A DNA stretch of 38,650 nucleotides, taken from the NCBI GenBank assembly GCA_937876995.1, contig CALEFD010000085.1, positions 1 to 38,650 of the forward strand, written 5' to 3'. Source of the stretch: an uncultured Bacteroidales bacterium (GTDB taxonomy: Bacteria; Bacteroidota; Bacteroidia; Bacteroidales; Bacteroidaceae). Position numbers and translations under genes: made by a program. Below are positions 1 to 7,441 of this stretch, piece by piece (within the stretch, counting starts at the first letter, position 1; the number at the start of each line of letters is the position of its first letter). The notes beneath the pieces are model-generated. The model had not been told where the DNA came from. It searched no databases and was given only the letters and a program-made list of their open reading frames with translations.

Positions 1-55
1 AACCCAAGACCCCATCCTTAAAAGGGATGTGCTCTACCTGCTGAGCTAGCGAATC
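1..55 (-). tRNA. tRNA-Lys (anticodon TTT), 3' part outside the window
   Basis: Read on the minus strand, the 7-base acceptor strand GATTCGC starts at 55. T8-A9 and a D-arm with GCTC...GAGC follow. The anticodon stem CATCC/GGATG encloses the loop CTTTTAA, so the anticodon is TTT (lysine). The variable region GGGTC and the start of the T-arm are visible before the window ends, so the 3' acceptor strand is missing. A consensus promoter lies just upstream at 81-112. Confidence 0.9.
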
Positions 56-80
56 TACCTTATGTGCCGTTAAGCGGGTG

Positions 81-112
81 CAAAGATATGCTCTTTTAGT
101 TTAGTGTGCAAG
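81..112 (-). promoter_or_regulatory. Promoter of the tRNA-Lys gene
   Basis: On the minus strand CTTG (112-109) is followed by a 20-base spacer and TATCTTTG (88-81). This is a full match to the Bacteroidetes -7 element TAnnTTTG with a usual spacing. The tRNA 5' end lies about 26 bases downstream. No hairpin separates this promoter from the end of the preceding operon at 143, so read-through into the tRNA is possible. Confidence 0.7.
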
Positions 113-142
113 TATTTTGCAATTTTTTTCTTTTTCCGGCTG

Positions 143-1789
143 TTATTTTCCTATGCTGCGCATAAATAATCCACCGGTATGGTTGGTGTTGCCTTTAACG
201 TTTATGCATTTAACTGAATTGTCTGTACTGAAAGCAAATGTTTCGCCTCCGGAGATATTCAAGTCTTGCTCGGTGTAAATTGCTGCGTGGCCGGAAGAAA
301 CATTCAGCAAGTTATTGCCTTGAATGGTAAGACTACCGGCATCAATAGCACGCGGACGTACATTCTCAGTTCCATCTGTAAACGATTCGCCTTCGGTAAC
401 AACCGTAACAGTGCTATTGTCAAGTGTAATATCTCCTATTGCATTGATACCTTTTCCGCCTTCTCCGCTGCTCAGAATGGCAATCTCCGATTTTGAAACA
501 GCTAATGCGCTCTTGGCACGAATGCCTGCTGCAGATGAATAATCGGCTTCTGCATCGTCATATAAAGGGCTACCAGATGTCTGCAACTTAAGATATGAAT
601 CTGCAATAGTTATGTCAAGATCTGCAGAAACGGCTTTTGATGCAGCACCTTTTACATCTGCTTTAATTACTGCGTTGCTTATGTTTAATTTGCCTGATGT
701 AGCAATAGCATGTCCCTTTGGACCTGTAGTATTTATCTCTGTGTAACCACCCAAAATATCAATGTGTGTGGTATCGTTTGCACTATAATCGGCAGAAATA
801 CCATTATCTCCAGAGTTTATACGCAATTCACCGCCATACATACCTACAAAACCTTCGCTTACGGTAACACCGTCATCTTGTGCTGTAATGTTAACAGTGC
901 CACCTAATATAATAAGGTGGTCTTTGGTGTTTATGCCATCTTTAGCAGAATTGATGTTAATTGTACCGCAGGTTTTGCGCAGGTGGATATAGTCATCACT
1001 GCAAAGACCGTGTCCGCCGTATGATGTAATGTTTAATGTACCGCTTCCATCAATGATTAGCTGACCTTCGCTAAAAAATGTACCTTTTCTATCTTCTCCT
1101 TCAGGACCAAAGTACATACTGCCATCTTTAAGATAGTTAGTTGTACCACTTGCTATATTTACATAAACCGATTTTCCACTCTGAATGTTGATAGCAGGTC
1201 CATCCAAATTAGTGATATTGGCATCTTTAAATTCCAGAACAAACTTTTTATTTTCTTCTGTAACTCCGTCGTTCGCCAACATTTTAAATGAACCATTTTG
1301 TGTAGTGCCTGTCAGTCTGTAACGAACCTTGCCCTTTGTAGATTTAACAGTAACATCTGCACCGCTGATAGAGATATCTACACCTTCTACCGATGTGTTG
1401 ACAGATGCGCTGCTTCCGTTGTATGTAATGACTATAGTTTTTTCTTGTGAATATATCTCTTCTGTATCTTCACCATTGTTAGTATGTGCAGGAGAAATGC
1501 TGTTTATAACCAACTCTTTGAATCCTGTTCCGTCAGGAAAGGCTTTTGCACTGCTTACATTGCAGTTAAAGGTCAAACTATCAATCTGTTGAAGAGGATA
1601 TGTGGCTATGCTGTTGCCCATGTAAAACGATGCAAAAGTTTCATCATCGGAGAAATTTATGGAGTCCATTTCAGCATAATCCATAAAACGTACAATGCCG
1701 TTTCTCTGATGAAAATTCACACTTTGTGCCCATGTATTGCTGGTAACAAAGCCTGTCAATGCCAACAAGAAAAGATGCTTGTTCCTCAT
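143..1789 (-). CDS. Secreted Cthe_2159-type beta-helix carbohydrate-binding protein
   Basis: 548 aa with a Sec signal peptide (about residues 1-22, ending WAQ). Residues about 27-75 form a short module ending IDSLTFN that is shared with the neighbouring 152-aa protein. From about residue 85 to the end the protein is a repetitive parallel beta-helix with rungs such as INSGDNGISAD and ISGGETFAFSTD, typical of the carbohydrate-binding domain family (Cthe_2159, DUF4353). Founding members of that family bind acidic plant polysaccharides with calcium. There is no obvious polysaccharide lyase catalytic signature. The start overlaps the upstream stop as ATGA, so translation is probably coupled. It is the last gene of the operon beginning with the VTC polyphosphate polymerase. 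The fold and export are well supported. The ligand is unknown. Confidence 0.85.
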   Translation of the reverse strand: MRNKHLFLLALTGFVTSNTWAQSVNFHQRNGIVRFMDYAEMDSINFSDDETFASFYMGNSIATYPLQQIDSLTFNCNVSSAKAFPDGTGFKELVINSISPAHTNNGEDTEEIYSQEKTIVITYNGSSASVNTSVEGVDISISGADVTVKSTKGKVRYRLTGTTQNGSFKMLANDGVTEENKKFVLEFKDANITNLDGPAINIQSGKSVYVNIASGTTNYLKDGSMYFGPEGEDRKGTFFSEGQLIIDGSGTLNITSYGGHGLCSDDYIHLRKTCGTININSAKDGINTKDHLIILGGTVNITAQDDGVTVSEGFVGMYGGELRINSGDNGISADYSANDTTHIDILGGYTEINTTGPKGHAIATSGKLNISNAVIKADVKGAASKAVSADLDITIADSYLKLQTSGSPLYDDAEADYSSAAGIRAKSALAVSKSEIAILSSGEGGKGINAIGDITLDNSTVTVVTEGESFTDGTENVRPRAIDAGSLTIQGNNLLNVSSGHAAIYTEQDLNISGGETFAFSTDNSVKCINVKGNTNHTGGLFMRSIGK

Positions 1790-2244
1790 TTTCTTATTTT
1801 AACAGTGATACCATTCAGCTTTAACAGATAGAAGCCATCCTGCAAACCGGAAAGATCTACACTTTCTGCATCAGTTGATATTTGTTTCTGTAAAACAACC
1901 TTTCCGCTAATGTTATAAACCGTTAGGTTAGAACCCTTTGAATCTGTAACAAAAGCAGTTCCGTTTTGCGATGAATATGCCAGATGTCCATCCATTATTT
2001 CTATGGAATTCAATCCTGTGCCTGTTTCAAAAGCCAATTTACCAATAGTAGAAAGTGCATACTCTGAATATGTACCATCGGAATAACTGGCTTTCATATT
2101 ACCTTTTGAGAATGTAATTTTTCTCAAATTTTCCAGATTAAGATCTGTTGTGCTGCCATCCTTACCATTTATCAGCAGATTTTGAGCTACCGATGGCAAA
2201 CTTAGCATAGCACCGGTAACAAAAAGAAGTAGTATTTTCTTCAT
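1786..2244 (-). CDS. Small secreted protein with a type IX sorting-like C-terminal domain
   Basis: 152 aa with a signal peptide of about 20 residues (ending SVAQ). A central segment at about 22-75 resembles the N-terminal module of the 548-aa neighbour. The C-terminal 75 residues match the type A sorting domain of type IX secretion: LTVYNISGKVV, then VDLSGLQDGFYLLKL, ending in a basic IRK. The protein has almost no cargo between module and tail, which is unusual. It sits 18 bases after the DUF2490 gene and overlaps the next gene by 4 bases. It could be a surface anchor or adaptor for the beta-helix protein. That role is inferred from position only. A Sec-exported periplasmic protein is the alternative. 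Confidence 0.75.
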   Translation of the reverse strand: MKKILLLFVTGAMLSLPSVAQNLLINGKDGSTTDLNLENLRKITFSKGNMKASYSDGTYSEYALSTIGKLAFETGTGLNSIEIMDGHLAYSSQNGTAFVTDSKGSNLTVYNISGKVVLQKQISTDAESVDLSGLQDGFYLLKLNGITVKIRK

Positions 2245-2262
2245 ACGCGTATAATTTTCAAA

Positions 2263-3150
2263 TTAGAACTCAAATTTATAATTAAAACCAATCACAGAAC
2301 TGTTAGGGTCGTCGCCACTCTTCTGGTCCTGATACTGATAATACAATTTGAAAGAGTGTACCTTTTTATAGGTGTATTCGCCTCCAATAATATATCTGGT
2401 TTTGTTTAATGCAAAATTTTTGTTCAGATTGTTGAATAGTTCAACAGAGCAATACGGATTGATTTTGAAATTTGGAATGTCATAATCAATGCTAAGTCTG
2501 CTTCTAAAAACATTGCTTGTCTTTGCATCTTTCCATTCAGGTTCGCTCTCTCTTACAACACAGCCCGGAATATTGTCATTTTCTCCGCTGACAATAGTTT
2601 CTCCCTCTTCTGCCGATTCACTTTCAGTGTATCTGTATTTGTGTTCCATCACCTGAATCTTATCATTGTAGGTCATCTGGTAACGTTCACGCAAACCAAA
2701 TTTGAATCTGCCTAATTCATAACTTGCAGATAATGAAATGTATGCACGATGTTTGGTGATGTTATACGCTTCGTCCAAATTGTATTCCTGGAAGGTGTAA
2801 TCTACATCGGGATGAACGTAAAGATCTTTGTCATCACGTTCTTCTGCATTCCAAACATTCATATATTTGTAACCCATATCTGCCTTTACGCTGAAAGTCT
2901 TATCTTCATTTCTATAAAGGCGATACGATAGTCCTGCACCTACAGTCCATCGATCTGTATGGTTGAAATTATCGCGCATGCGATACTCAACCTCAAAATC
3001 AGCATTAAACCCTTTAGCTATTTTCTTTTCGGCACCTATGCTACTCCAGAAACCAATGCCTTCTCCGTCATTGTTCTGTGCCGATAATGAACCGGGTAAC
3101 AACGCTATGCATGCTGCTATAATCAATCTTTTAACAAACTTCTTTTCCAT
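2263..3150 (-). CDS. DUF2490 family outer-membrane beta-barrel protein
   Basis: 295 aa with a signal peptide (about 1-24, ending LSAQ). Alternating amphipathic strands follow, for example FEVEYRMRDNF, YRLYRNEDKTFSVKADMGY and YKKVHSFKLYYQYQ. The protein ends IGFNYKFEF, with a terminal phenylalanine as expected for substrates of the BAM machinery. The organisation fits the DUF2490 family of putative outer-membrane porin-like proteins. It lies 9 bases downstream of the DUF4956 gene in the same operon and probably provides the outer-membrane component. No substrate can be deduced. Confidence 0.8.
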   Translation of the reverse strand: MEKKFVKRLIIAACIALLPGSLSAQNNDGEGIGFWSSIGAEKKIAKGFNADFEVEYRMRDNFNHTDRWTVGAGLSYRLYRNEDKTFSVKADMGYKYMNVWNAEERDDKDLYVHPDVDYTFQEYNLDEAYNITKHRAYISLSASYELGRFKFGLRERYQMTYNDKIQVMEHKYRYTESESAEEGETIVSGENDNIPGCVVRESEPEWKDAKTSNVFRSRLSIDYDIPNFKINPYCSVELFNNLNKNFALNKTRYIIGGEYTYKKVHSFKLYYQYQDQKSGDDPNSSVIGFNYKFEF

Positions 3151-3159
3151 AGTGCTATG

Positions 3160-3918
3160 TTAAAATTTCTTACCTCCTTTTACTACATTATCAATAGTGC
3201 CAAATTCATCCATAACCGGTTCGTAATATATCTTCAGGATGGCAGAATCTTTAAGAAAATCTACATTGCCAACCTCTATACGGATAATCTTCAGCCCAAG
3301 TCTCTTCTCCAAATCGGCTTTCAGTTCATCTTCCTTGTCGGGTGCAACCAACTTTATATTATCATAAGTAACCAGTTTGGAAGGAACGTGCTTCATCCAG
3401 GTGGTATTTTCGCAAACGCCAAGAGCTATCAGGAAGATGGAGTTGGTTAAAAGCAGTTCAAAGAAACTTACGCTGGTTGCCAATCCATTGATAGCCGAAA
3501 CCGCAATTATAACAAACAGATATGTCATTTCACGAATAGGAACCTGTTCAGTACGATATTTGATAATACCAAATATGGCAAACAGACCTAATGCAAAACC
3601 TATTTTCAGTTTAACACCGCCCATCAGATAGATAAGCATAAAGATACTTATACCAATCAGTGTGAAGGTAAAGTAGTAATCGCGTCTTTTTGCTTTAGGA
3701 TAGTAAAATGCGTGTACAACAATAGCAACAGTTACTATATTGATAAATAGCCTTATAAGCATCTCCCAAACTCCGTCCCACACGGGCCAAAAAGGGGTAG
3801 AGGTTACGCTTTGCACAATGTCATTCACTTCGTCTCCAAGTAATTCTGTTTCGTCTGCAATAGTAGCTAACATCTGGTTTACACCTCCTATCAACATTGT
3901 AGTTAAATAATTAAGCAT
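3160..3918 (-). CDS. DUF4956 domain inner-membrane protein
   Basis: 252 aa. The first ~45 residues are soluble. Several hydrophobic helices follow between about 50 and 185, including the family hallmark around residues 130-156 (FAIFGIIKYRTE then IREMTYLF). The remaining ~65 residues form a cytoplasmic alpha/beta tail (LGLKIIRIEVGNVDF, SAILKIYYEP). DUF4956 proteins are commonly encoded beside VTC-type polyphosphate polymerases, and here the start overlaps the end of that gene by 8 bases. A partner in polymer synthesis or translocation is the natural inference. The biochemical role of the family is not established. Confidence 0.88.
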   Translation of the reverse strand: MLNYLTTMLIGGVNQMLATIADETELLGDEVNDIVQSVTSTPFWPVWDGVWEMLIRLFINIVTVAIVVHAFYYPKAKRRDYYFTFTLIGISIFMLIYLMGGVKLKIGFALGLFAIFGIIKYRTEQVPIREMTYLFVIIAVSAINGLATSVSFFELLLTNSIFLIALGVCENTTWMKHVPSKLVTYDNIKLVAPDKEDELKADLEKRLGLKIIRIEVGNVDFLKDSAILKIYYEPVMDEFGTIDNVVKGGKKF

Positions 3919-4687
3919 AGTGGTTAGTTATTTTGTTTATTTTTCTTAATCTTATGTTGAAACGGTTTCTCTTAATTCCGTCGGCAGTTAAAGCTGTACC
4001 TATACAGTATTTGCTGAATCCCGACGGATGAATGCGCAGTTTGCGCAAAATCTCCAGAATAGGTGAATAGGTGTTACCGTCTCTCTTTACCTCTATAATC
4101 ACCAGATTGTCCATTTTTAAATCTTTGCCGGTAACTTCATTGTGAAATGATAATCCGGTATCAATGGTCAATCTCTCTGTTTTAGCATTGTTTACCAAAG
4201 TTATACGTTCAAAATGGTTGGTGATTTTTGGACTCATCTCATTCAATTTTATGGGCAGAATAGCATATTTGTCCAAAAAGTCAGAAGTTGCTTCATTGCA
4301 GGCACTGTTTATACCCTCCACTTCAATACGTTTCTTCTTTGTTCTACCGTGATTGTTCTTAATTTTAACTTCAAAAAACACATCTCCGGTAGTCATGTAT
4401 TCTCTTACTCTTACCTTTTGTCTTCTTAAAAAACCGTTATGGTGCTTTACGTACATAGTGTAATTGCAGTCATCGAAATATGTGGTTCTGTATTCGGCAT
4501 ATCTCTGCCCGTCAATTACTTGTACCATATAGTCGTCTTGTGCCATTTCCAAAAGTTTCAGCAATTGGGCTTCAGTTGCCAAATACTTTCTATCCGTCCT
4601 GTTCATAAGTCGAATAGCCGACATCTCGTCCAAAGAGATGCCCGGTAAAGTGTCTAAATATTTTGAAAAGTCAGCACGCATACGCAA
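3911..4687 (-). CDS. VTC domain polyphosphate polymerase-type protein
   Basis: 258 aa, about the length of a single VTC domain. It has the tunnel-fold basic residues expected of this CYTH-like superfamily: R30 and R33-K34 near the start, YRTTYFD at 66-72, KVRVRE at 91-96, FFEVKIK at 104-110, KKKR at 117-120, then IIEVKRDG and FSKYCIG near the C-terminus. The yeast VTC4 homologue makes polyphosphate from ATP in such a tunnel. No membrane segment is present, so the adjacent overlapping DUF4956 gene probably supplies the membrane part. It is the first gene of the operon and is preceded by a consensus promoter and a leader inverted repeat. The enzymatic assignment rests on family residues. Confidence 0.85.
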   Translation of the reverse strand: MRMRADFSKYLDTLPGISLDEMSAIRLMNRTDRKYLATEAQLLKLLEMAQDDYMVQVIDGQRYAEYRTTYFDDCNYTMYVKHHNGFLRRQKVRVREYMTTGDVFFEVKIKNNHGRTKKKRIEVEGINSACNEATSDFLDKYAILPIKLNEMSPKITNHFERITLVNNAKTERLTIDTGLSFHNEVTGKDLKMDNLVIIEVKRDGNTYSPILEILRKLRIHPSGFSKYCIGTALTADGIKRNRFNIRLRKINKITNHYA

Positions 4688-4692
4688 AATTC

Positions 4693-4718
4693 AGGTAGTC
4701 TTAAACTACAGACTACCT
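4693..4718 (-). promoter_or_regulatory. Inverted repeat in the leader of the VTC operon
   Basis: AGGTAGTC (4693-4700) and GACTACCT (4711-4718) form a perfect 8-bp inverted repeat around a 10-base loop. It lies between the -7 element at 4727-4734 and the start codon at 4687, almost at the predicted transcription start. It could be a 5' UTR hairpin or a dimeric repressor site. The sequence alone does not say which. Confidence 0.5.
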
Positions 4719-4726
4719 ATATTATG

Positions 4727-4756
4727 CAAAAGTAGTAATAATATCTTATCTGCAAA
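4727..4756 (-). promoter_or_regulatory. Promoter of the VTC-DUF4956-surface protein operon
   Basis: On the minus strand TTTG (4756-4753), an 18-base spacer and TACTTTTG (4734-4727) match both Bacteroidetes promoter elements. The predicted transcript would have a leader of about 30 bases containing the inverted repeat at 4693-4718. Confidence 0.7.
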
Positions 4757-4796
4757 GCCATAAAGCCCTTTTTTTTAAAAAAAGCAGAAATACTTA

Positions 4797-4827
4797 CTTG
4801 TTATTTATCATACTTGCACTATCTTTA
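4797..4827 (+). promoter_or_regulatory. Promoter of frr-rsgA
   Basis: CTTG (4797-4800), a 19-base spacer and TATCTTTA (4820-4827) match the Bacteroidetes promoter with one mismatch in the -7 box. It points away from the VTC promoter and gives a leader of roughly 30 bases before frr. Confidence 0.6.
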
Positions 4828-4866
4828 CATTCCAACAAAATACTACAACATAAAAATTGAAGAATT

Positions 4867-5427
4867 ATGTTCGATATTGATGAATGCCTGATGCAGGCTG
4901 AAGAGATGATGGAGATGGCCATCATTCATTTAGAAGACGAATTTGCACATATTCGTGCAGGTAAAGCTAATGTCCGAATTTTAGATGATATCCGTGTTGA
5001 TTCATACGGTTCTATGGTGCCTTTGAACAATGTGGCAGCATTGTCAACCCCCGATGCTCGTACAATAGCAATTCGTCCTTGGGATAAGGGAATGATTAAA
5101 GTTATTGAAAAAGCCATAATTGATTCACCGGTGGGTATTATGCCAAGTAACAATGGTGAAATAATTCGATTGGCTATTCCTCCATTGACAGAAGAGCGTC
5201 GTAAGGATTTGGTAAAACAGAGCGGTAAGGCCAATGAAGCAACAAAGGTTTCCATAAGAAACGCTCGTCGCGATACAATCGACTCTCTGAAGAAAGCTTT
5301 GAAAGATGGTCTGCCTGAAGATGCAGAAAAAGATGCAGAAGAGAAGTTGCAGAAATTGCACGACAAGTATATAAAGAAGGCAGAAGAACTGTTCTCCGAA
5401 AAAGAAAAAGAGATAATGACAATCTAA
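4867..5427 (+). CDS. frr: Ribosome recycling factor
   Basis: 186 aa, the usual length. With release factors and EF-G it splits the post-termination ribosome. The family pattern is clear: an N-terminal helix, LEDEFAHIRAGKANVRILDDI, VDSYGSMVPLNNVAALSTPDART, WDKGMIKVIEKAI, then IRLAIPPLTEERRKDLVKQ, and a long C-terminal helix rich in lysine and glutamate. The ATG at 4867 follows an A-rich leader, as is common here. The next gene, rsgA, starts 8 bases after its stop, so the two ribosome-associated genes form an operon. Confidence 0.97.
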   Translation: MFDIDECLMQAEEMMEMAIIHLEDEFAHIRAGKANVRILDDIRVDSYGSMVPLNNVAALSTPDARTIAIRPWDKGMIKVIEKAIIDSPVGIMPSNNGEIIRLAIPPLTEERRKDLVKQSGKANEATKVSIRNARRDTIDSLKKALKDGLPEDAEKDAEEKLQKLHDKYIKKAEELFSEKEKEIMTI

Positions 5428-5435
5428 TAGTGCCG

Positions 5436-6371
5436 ATGCGCGGAATAGTAGTCAAGAGTACCGGTAGCAGTTATCTTGTATATACCGACGATGGTAATAT
5501 GCAAGAGTGTATAATAAAGGGAAACTTCCGTATTAAAGGTATTAAGAGTACTAATCCCGTAGCAGTAGGCGATTATGTAAAGATATCGGCGGCATCGGTA
5601 GATGTACCGGCATTTATAGTGGATATAGAGGAACGTCGTAACTATATAATACGACGCTCCTCTAATTTGTCTAAACAGTCTCATATTTTGGCCTGTAATC
5701 TGGATTTATGCCTGTTGGTGGTTACAGTAAATCATCCTGAAACATCTACAGTTTTTATAGATAGATTCCTGGCATCGGCCAGAGCATACAGAATACCGGT
5801 TACTTTGCTTTTTAACAAAGTTGATTTGTACAATGAAACGGAAATTCAACGTCTTGATGAACTTATAGATCTGTACAAATCTGTGGGGTATGATTGTTTG
5901 GTTTGCGATGCTCTTCACGGCAAGGGAATAGATGAAATCCGTGCCCAACTGAAAGATAAAATTACTCTTATTTCGGGTAATTCAGGTGTGGGTAAAAGTA
6001 CTCTTATAAATAATCTGCTTCCAAATCTTAATCTGAAGACATCAAAAATATCGGAAAAACATAATACAGGTATGCATACCACTACATTTTCTGAAATGTT
6101 CCAGTTACCCGATGGTGGTTGGATAATAGATTCACCCGGAATAAAGGGTTTTGGTATGTACGATATGAATCCCGAAGAGATAGGCCACTATTTTCCGGAA
6201 ATTTTCCAACATTCAGAAAACTGCAAATACGGAAATTGCACTCATACCAACGAACCTCAGTGTGCCGTAAAACGTGCGGTGGAAACGGGAGAAATCAATA
6301 TATCTCGTTACTCCAGTTATCTTAGTATGCTTGAAGATAACGAAGAAGGAAAATATCGTTCAAATATTTAA
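5436..6371 (+). CDS. rsgA: Ribosome small subunit-dependent GTPase RsgA
   Basis: 311 aa from the ATG at 5436. An in-frame GTG at 5430 would add two residues but is less likely. This is a circularly permuted GTPase that checks late 30S maturation. An N-terminal OB domain (about 1-75) comes first. The G motifs follow in the permuted order: NKVD at 127-130, GNSGVGKST at 181-189, DSPG at 232-235. The C-terminal zinc finger has C263, C268, H270 and C276. It is co-transcribed with frr. Its stop codon abuts the stop of the convergent tadA gene with no base between them. Confidence 0.97.
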   Translation: MRGIVVKSTGSSYLVYTDDGNMQECIIKGNFRIKGIKSTNPVAVGDYVKISAASVDVPAFIVDIEERRNYIIRRSSNLSKQSHILACNLDLCLLVVTVNHPETSTVFIDRFLASARAYRIPVTLLFNKVDLYNETEIQRLDELIDLYKSVGYDCLVCDALHGKGIDEIRAQLKDKITLISGNSGVGKSTLINNLLPNLNLKTSKISEKHNTGMHTTTFSEMFQLPDGGWIIDSPGIKGFGMYDMNPEEIGHYFPEIFQHSENCKYGNCTHTNEPQCAVKRAVETGEINISRYSSYLSMLEDNEEGKYRSNI

Positions 6372-6806
6372 TCAGCGTCTCTTCTTGAAGAACTCTTTCA
6401 TCAGTTCTGCACACTCTTCTGCCAGTATGCCGGAAGTTACTGTTGCTTTTGGGTGTAGTACATTGGGTGCAAATATAGTATAGCCACGTTTTTCGTCGCA
6501 GGCTCCATATACCAGTCTGGATACTTGTGCCCAACCTATTGCGCCGGCGCACATAGGGCAAGGTTCAAGCGTAACATATAATGTGCATCCATCAAGATAT
6601 TTGCCACCCAGATAGTTGGCGGCCGATGTAATTGCCTGCATTTCTGCATGAGCAGTAACATCTGTTAGCGTTTCTGTAAGATTATGAGTACGTGCAATAA
6701 CTCTGTTCTGGCAAACCACCACAGCACCCACCGGAATCTCACCCTGGTTGGCTGCCATCCCGGCCTCTTCTAATGCCATCTTCATATATTTGATGTCTTG
6801 CTCCAT
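6372..6806 (-). CDS. tadA: tRNA adenosine(34) deaminase
   Basis: 144 aa from the ATG at 6806. The frame stays open further upstream, but that part overlaps the preceding small gene and does not look like the family. It converts A34 to inosine in tRNA-Arg(ACG). The zinc site is H53-A-E55 and P82-C83-P84-M85-C86, with E55 as the proton shuttle. IPVGAVVV at 24-31 and the C-terminal helix ending FFKKRR are typical of TadA. A general nucleoside deaminase is possible but less likely at this length. It follows the small protein at 6809-7009 with a 2-base gap. Confidence 0.93.
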   Translation of the reverse strand: MEQDIKYMKMALEEAGMAANQGEIPVGAVVVCQNRVIARTHNLTETLTDVTAHAEMQAITSAANYLGGKYLDGCTLYVTLEPCPMCAGAIGWAQVSRLVYGACDEKRGYTIFAPNVLHPKATVTSGILAEECAELMKEFFKKRR

Positions 6807-6808
6807 AA

Positions 6809-7009
6809 TTATCTTCTCATATCCTGTTCTGTAAACAGAGTGGGATAGTCCTGTTCCAGATTCTTCATAATAAATGCCAGAATAGTTTCGCGCATCCATC
6901 TGCTCTTATTTGTAATCTTGTATTTGCGCAGATAATGGTCTATGATACGCTCCTCTTCTTCGCTAATCAAACAGGTTATTCTTTTATCTCTTATCACTTC
7001 TTTTTTCAT
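6809..7009 (-). CDS. Small ribbon-helix-helix-like protein
   Basis: 66 aa. The strand-like segment KRITCLISEEEERIIDHYL is followed by helices with KITNKSRWMRETILAFI, reminiscent of the ribbon-helix-helix fold of small DNA-binding proteins and antitoxins. It is the first gene of a two-gene operon with tadA and has a credible promoter at 7019-7049. No toxin lies beside it. It may be a conserved Bacteroidales protein of unknown function. The fold is inferred from the pattern only. Confidence 0.65.
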   Translation of the reverse strand: MKKEVIRDKRITCLISEEEERIIDHYLRKYKITNKSRWMRETILAFIMKNLEQDYPTLFTEQDMRR

Positions 7010-7018
7010 AATTGGTAG

Positions 7019-7049
7019 CGAAGATATTACATTTTCACTAATTTCGCAA
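7019..7049 (-). promoter_or_regulatory. Promoter of the small RHH-like gene and tadA
   Basis: On the minus strand TTG (7049-7047), a 20-base spacer and TATCTTCG (7026-7019) match the Bacteroidetes promoter with one mismatch. The start codon follows 10 bases downstream, so the leader would be almost absent. It sits between the divergent small gene and yraN. Confidence 0.5.
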
Positions 7050-7067
7050 TGTAAAATACTTGTATCT

Positions 7068-7436
7068 ATGGCAAAACATAACGAATTAGGTATTACGGGC
7101 GAAGATATAGCTGTTAACTATTTGATAAGTAAGGGCTACAGAATATTGGAGCGTAATTGGCGAAGCGGTCACAAAGAGTTGGATATAGTGGCAGAATTTG
7201 GCCCGGAATTGGTGGTGGTAGAGGTTAAAACCCGTCGAAACAACGATTTTGGTAATCCGGAAGATGCTGTAAACAGTAGAAAGATAAAGCGTATAGTGCT
7301 TGCAACCGATGCTTATCTAAAGTTTAAACAGATAGATGCAAACGTCCGTTTTGATGTAGTAACAGTACTGTTTAACTATGCCGGAAAATATGAAGTGAAA
7401 CATTTAGAGGATGCATTTTTTGCTCCTATGTGGTAA
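7068..7436 (+). CDS. YraN family (UPF0102) nuclease-fold protein
   Basis: 122 aa from the ATG at 7068. The open frame extends upstream to 6942 but that part runs through the divergent gene. The family pattern is complete: GITGEDIAVNYLISKGYRIL, NWRSGHKELDIVAE, VVVEVKTRRN, then YLKFKQIDANVRFDVV. The E, D and ExK residues form a restriction-endonuclease-like active site whose physiological substrate is unknown. It is followed closely by the biotin ligase gene, 5 bases later if that gene starts at 7442. Confidence 0.92.
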   Translation: MAKHNELGITGEDIAVNYLISKGYRILERNWRSGHKELDIVAEFGPELVVVEVKTRRNNDFGNPEDAVNSRKIKRIVLATDAYLKFKQIDANVRFDVVTVLFNYAGKYEVKHLEDAFFAPMW

Positions 7437-7441
7437 AATAT

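Noticed and set aside
6942..7067. Extended N-terminus of YraN from an upstream ATG
   Set aside because: It would run through the divergent small gene and its promoter, and the extra residues do not match the family, which begins close to the ATG at 7068.
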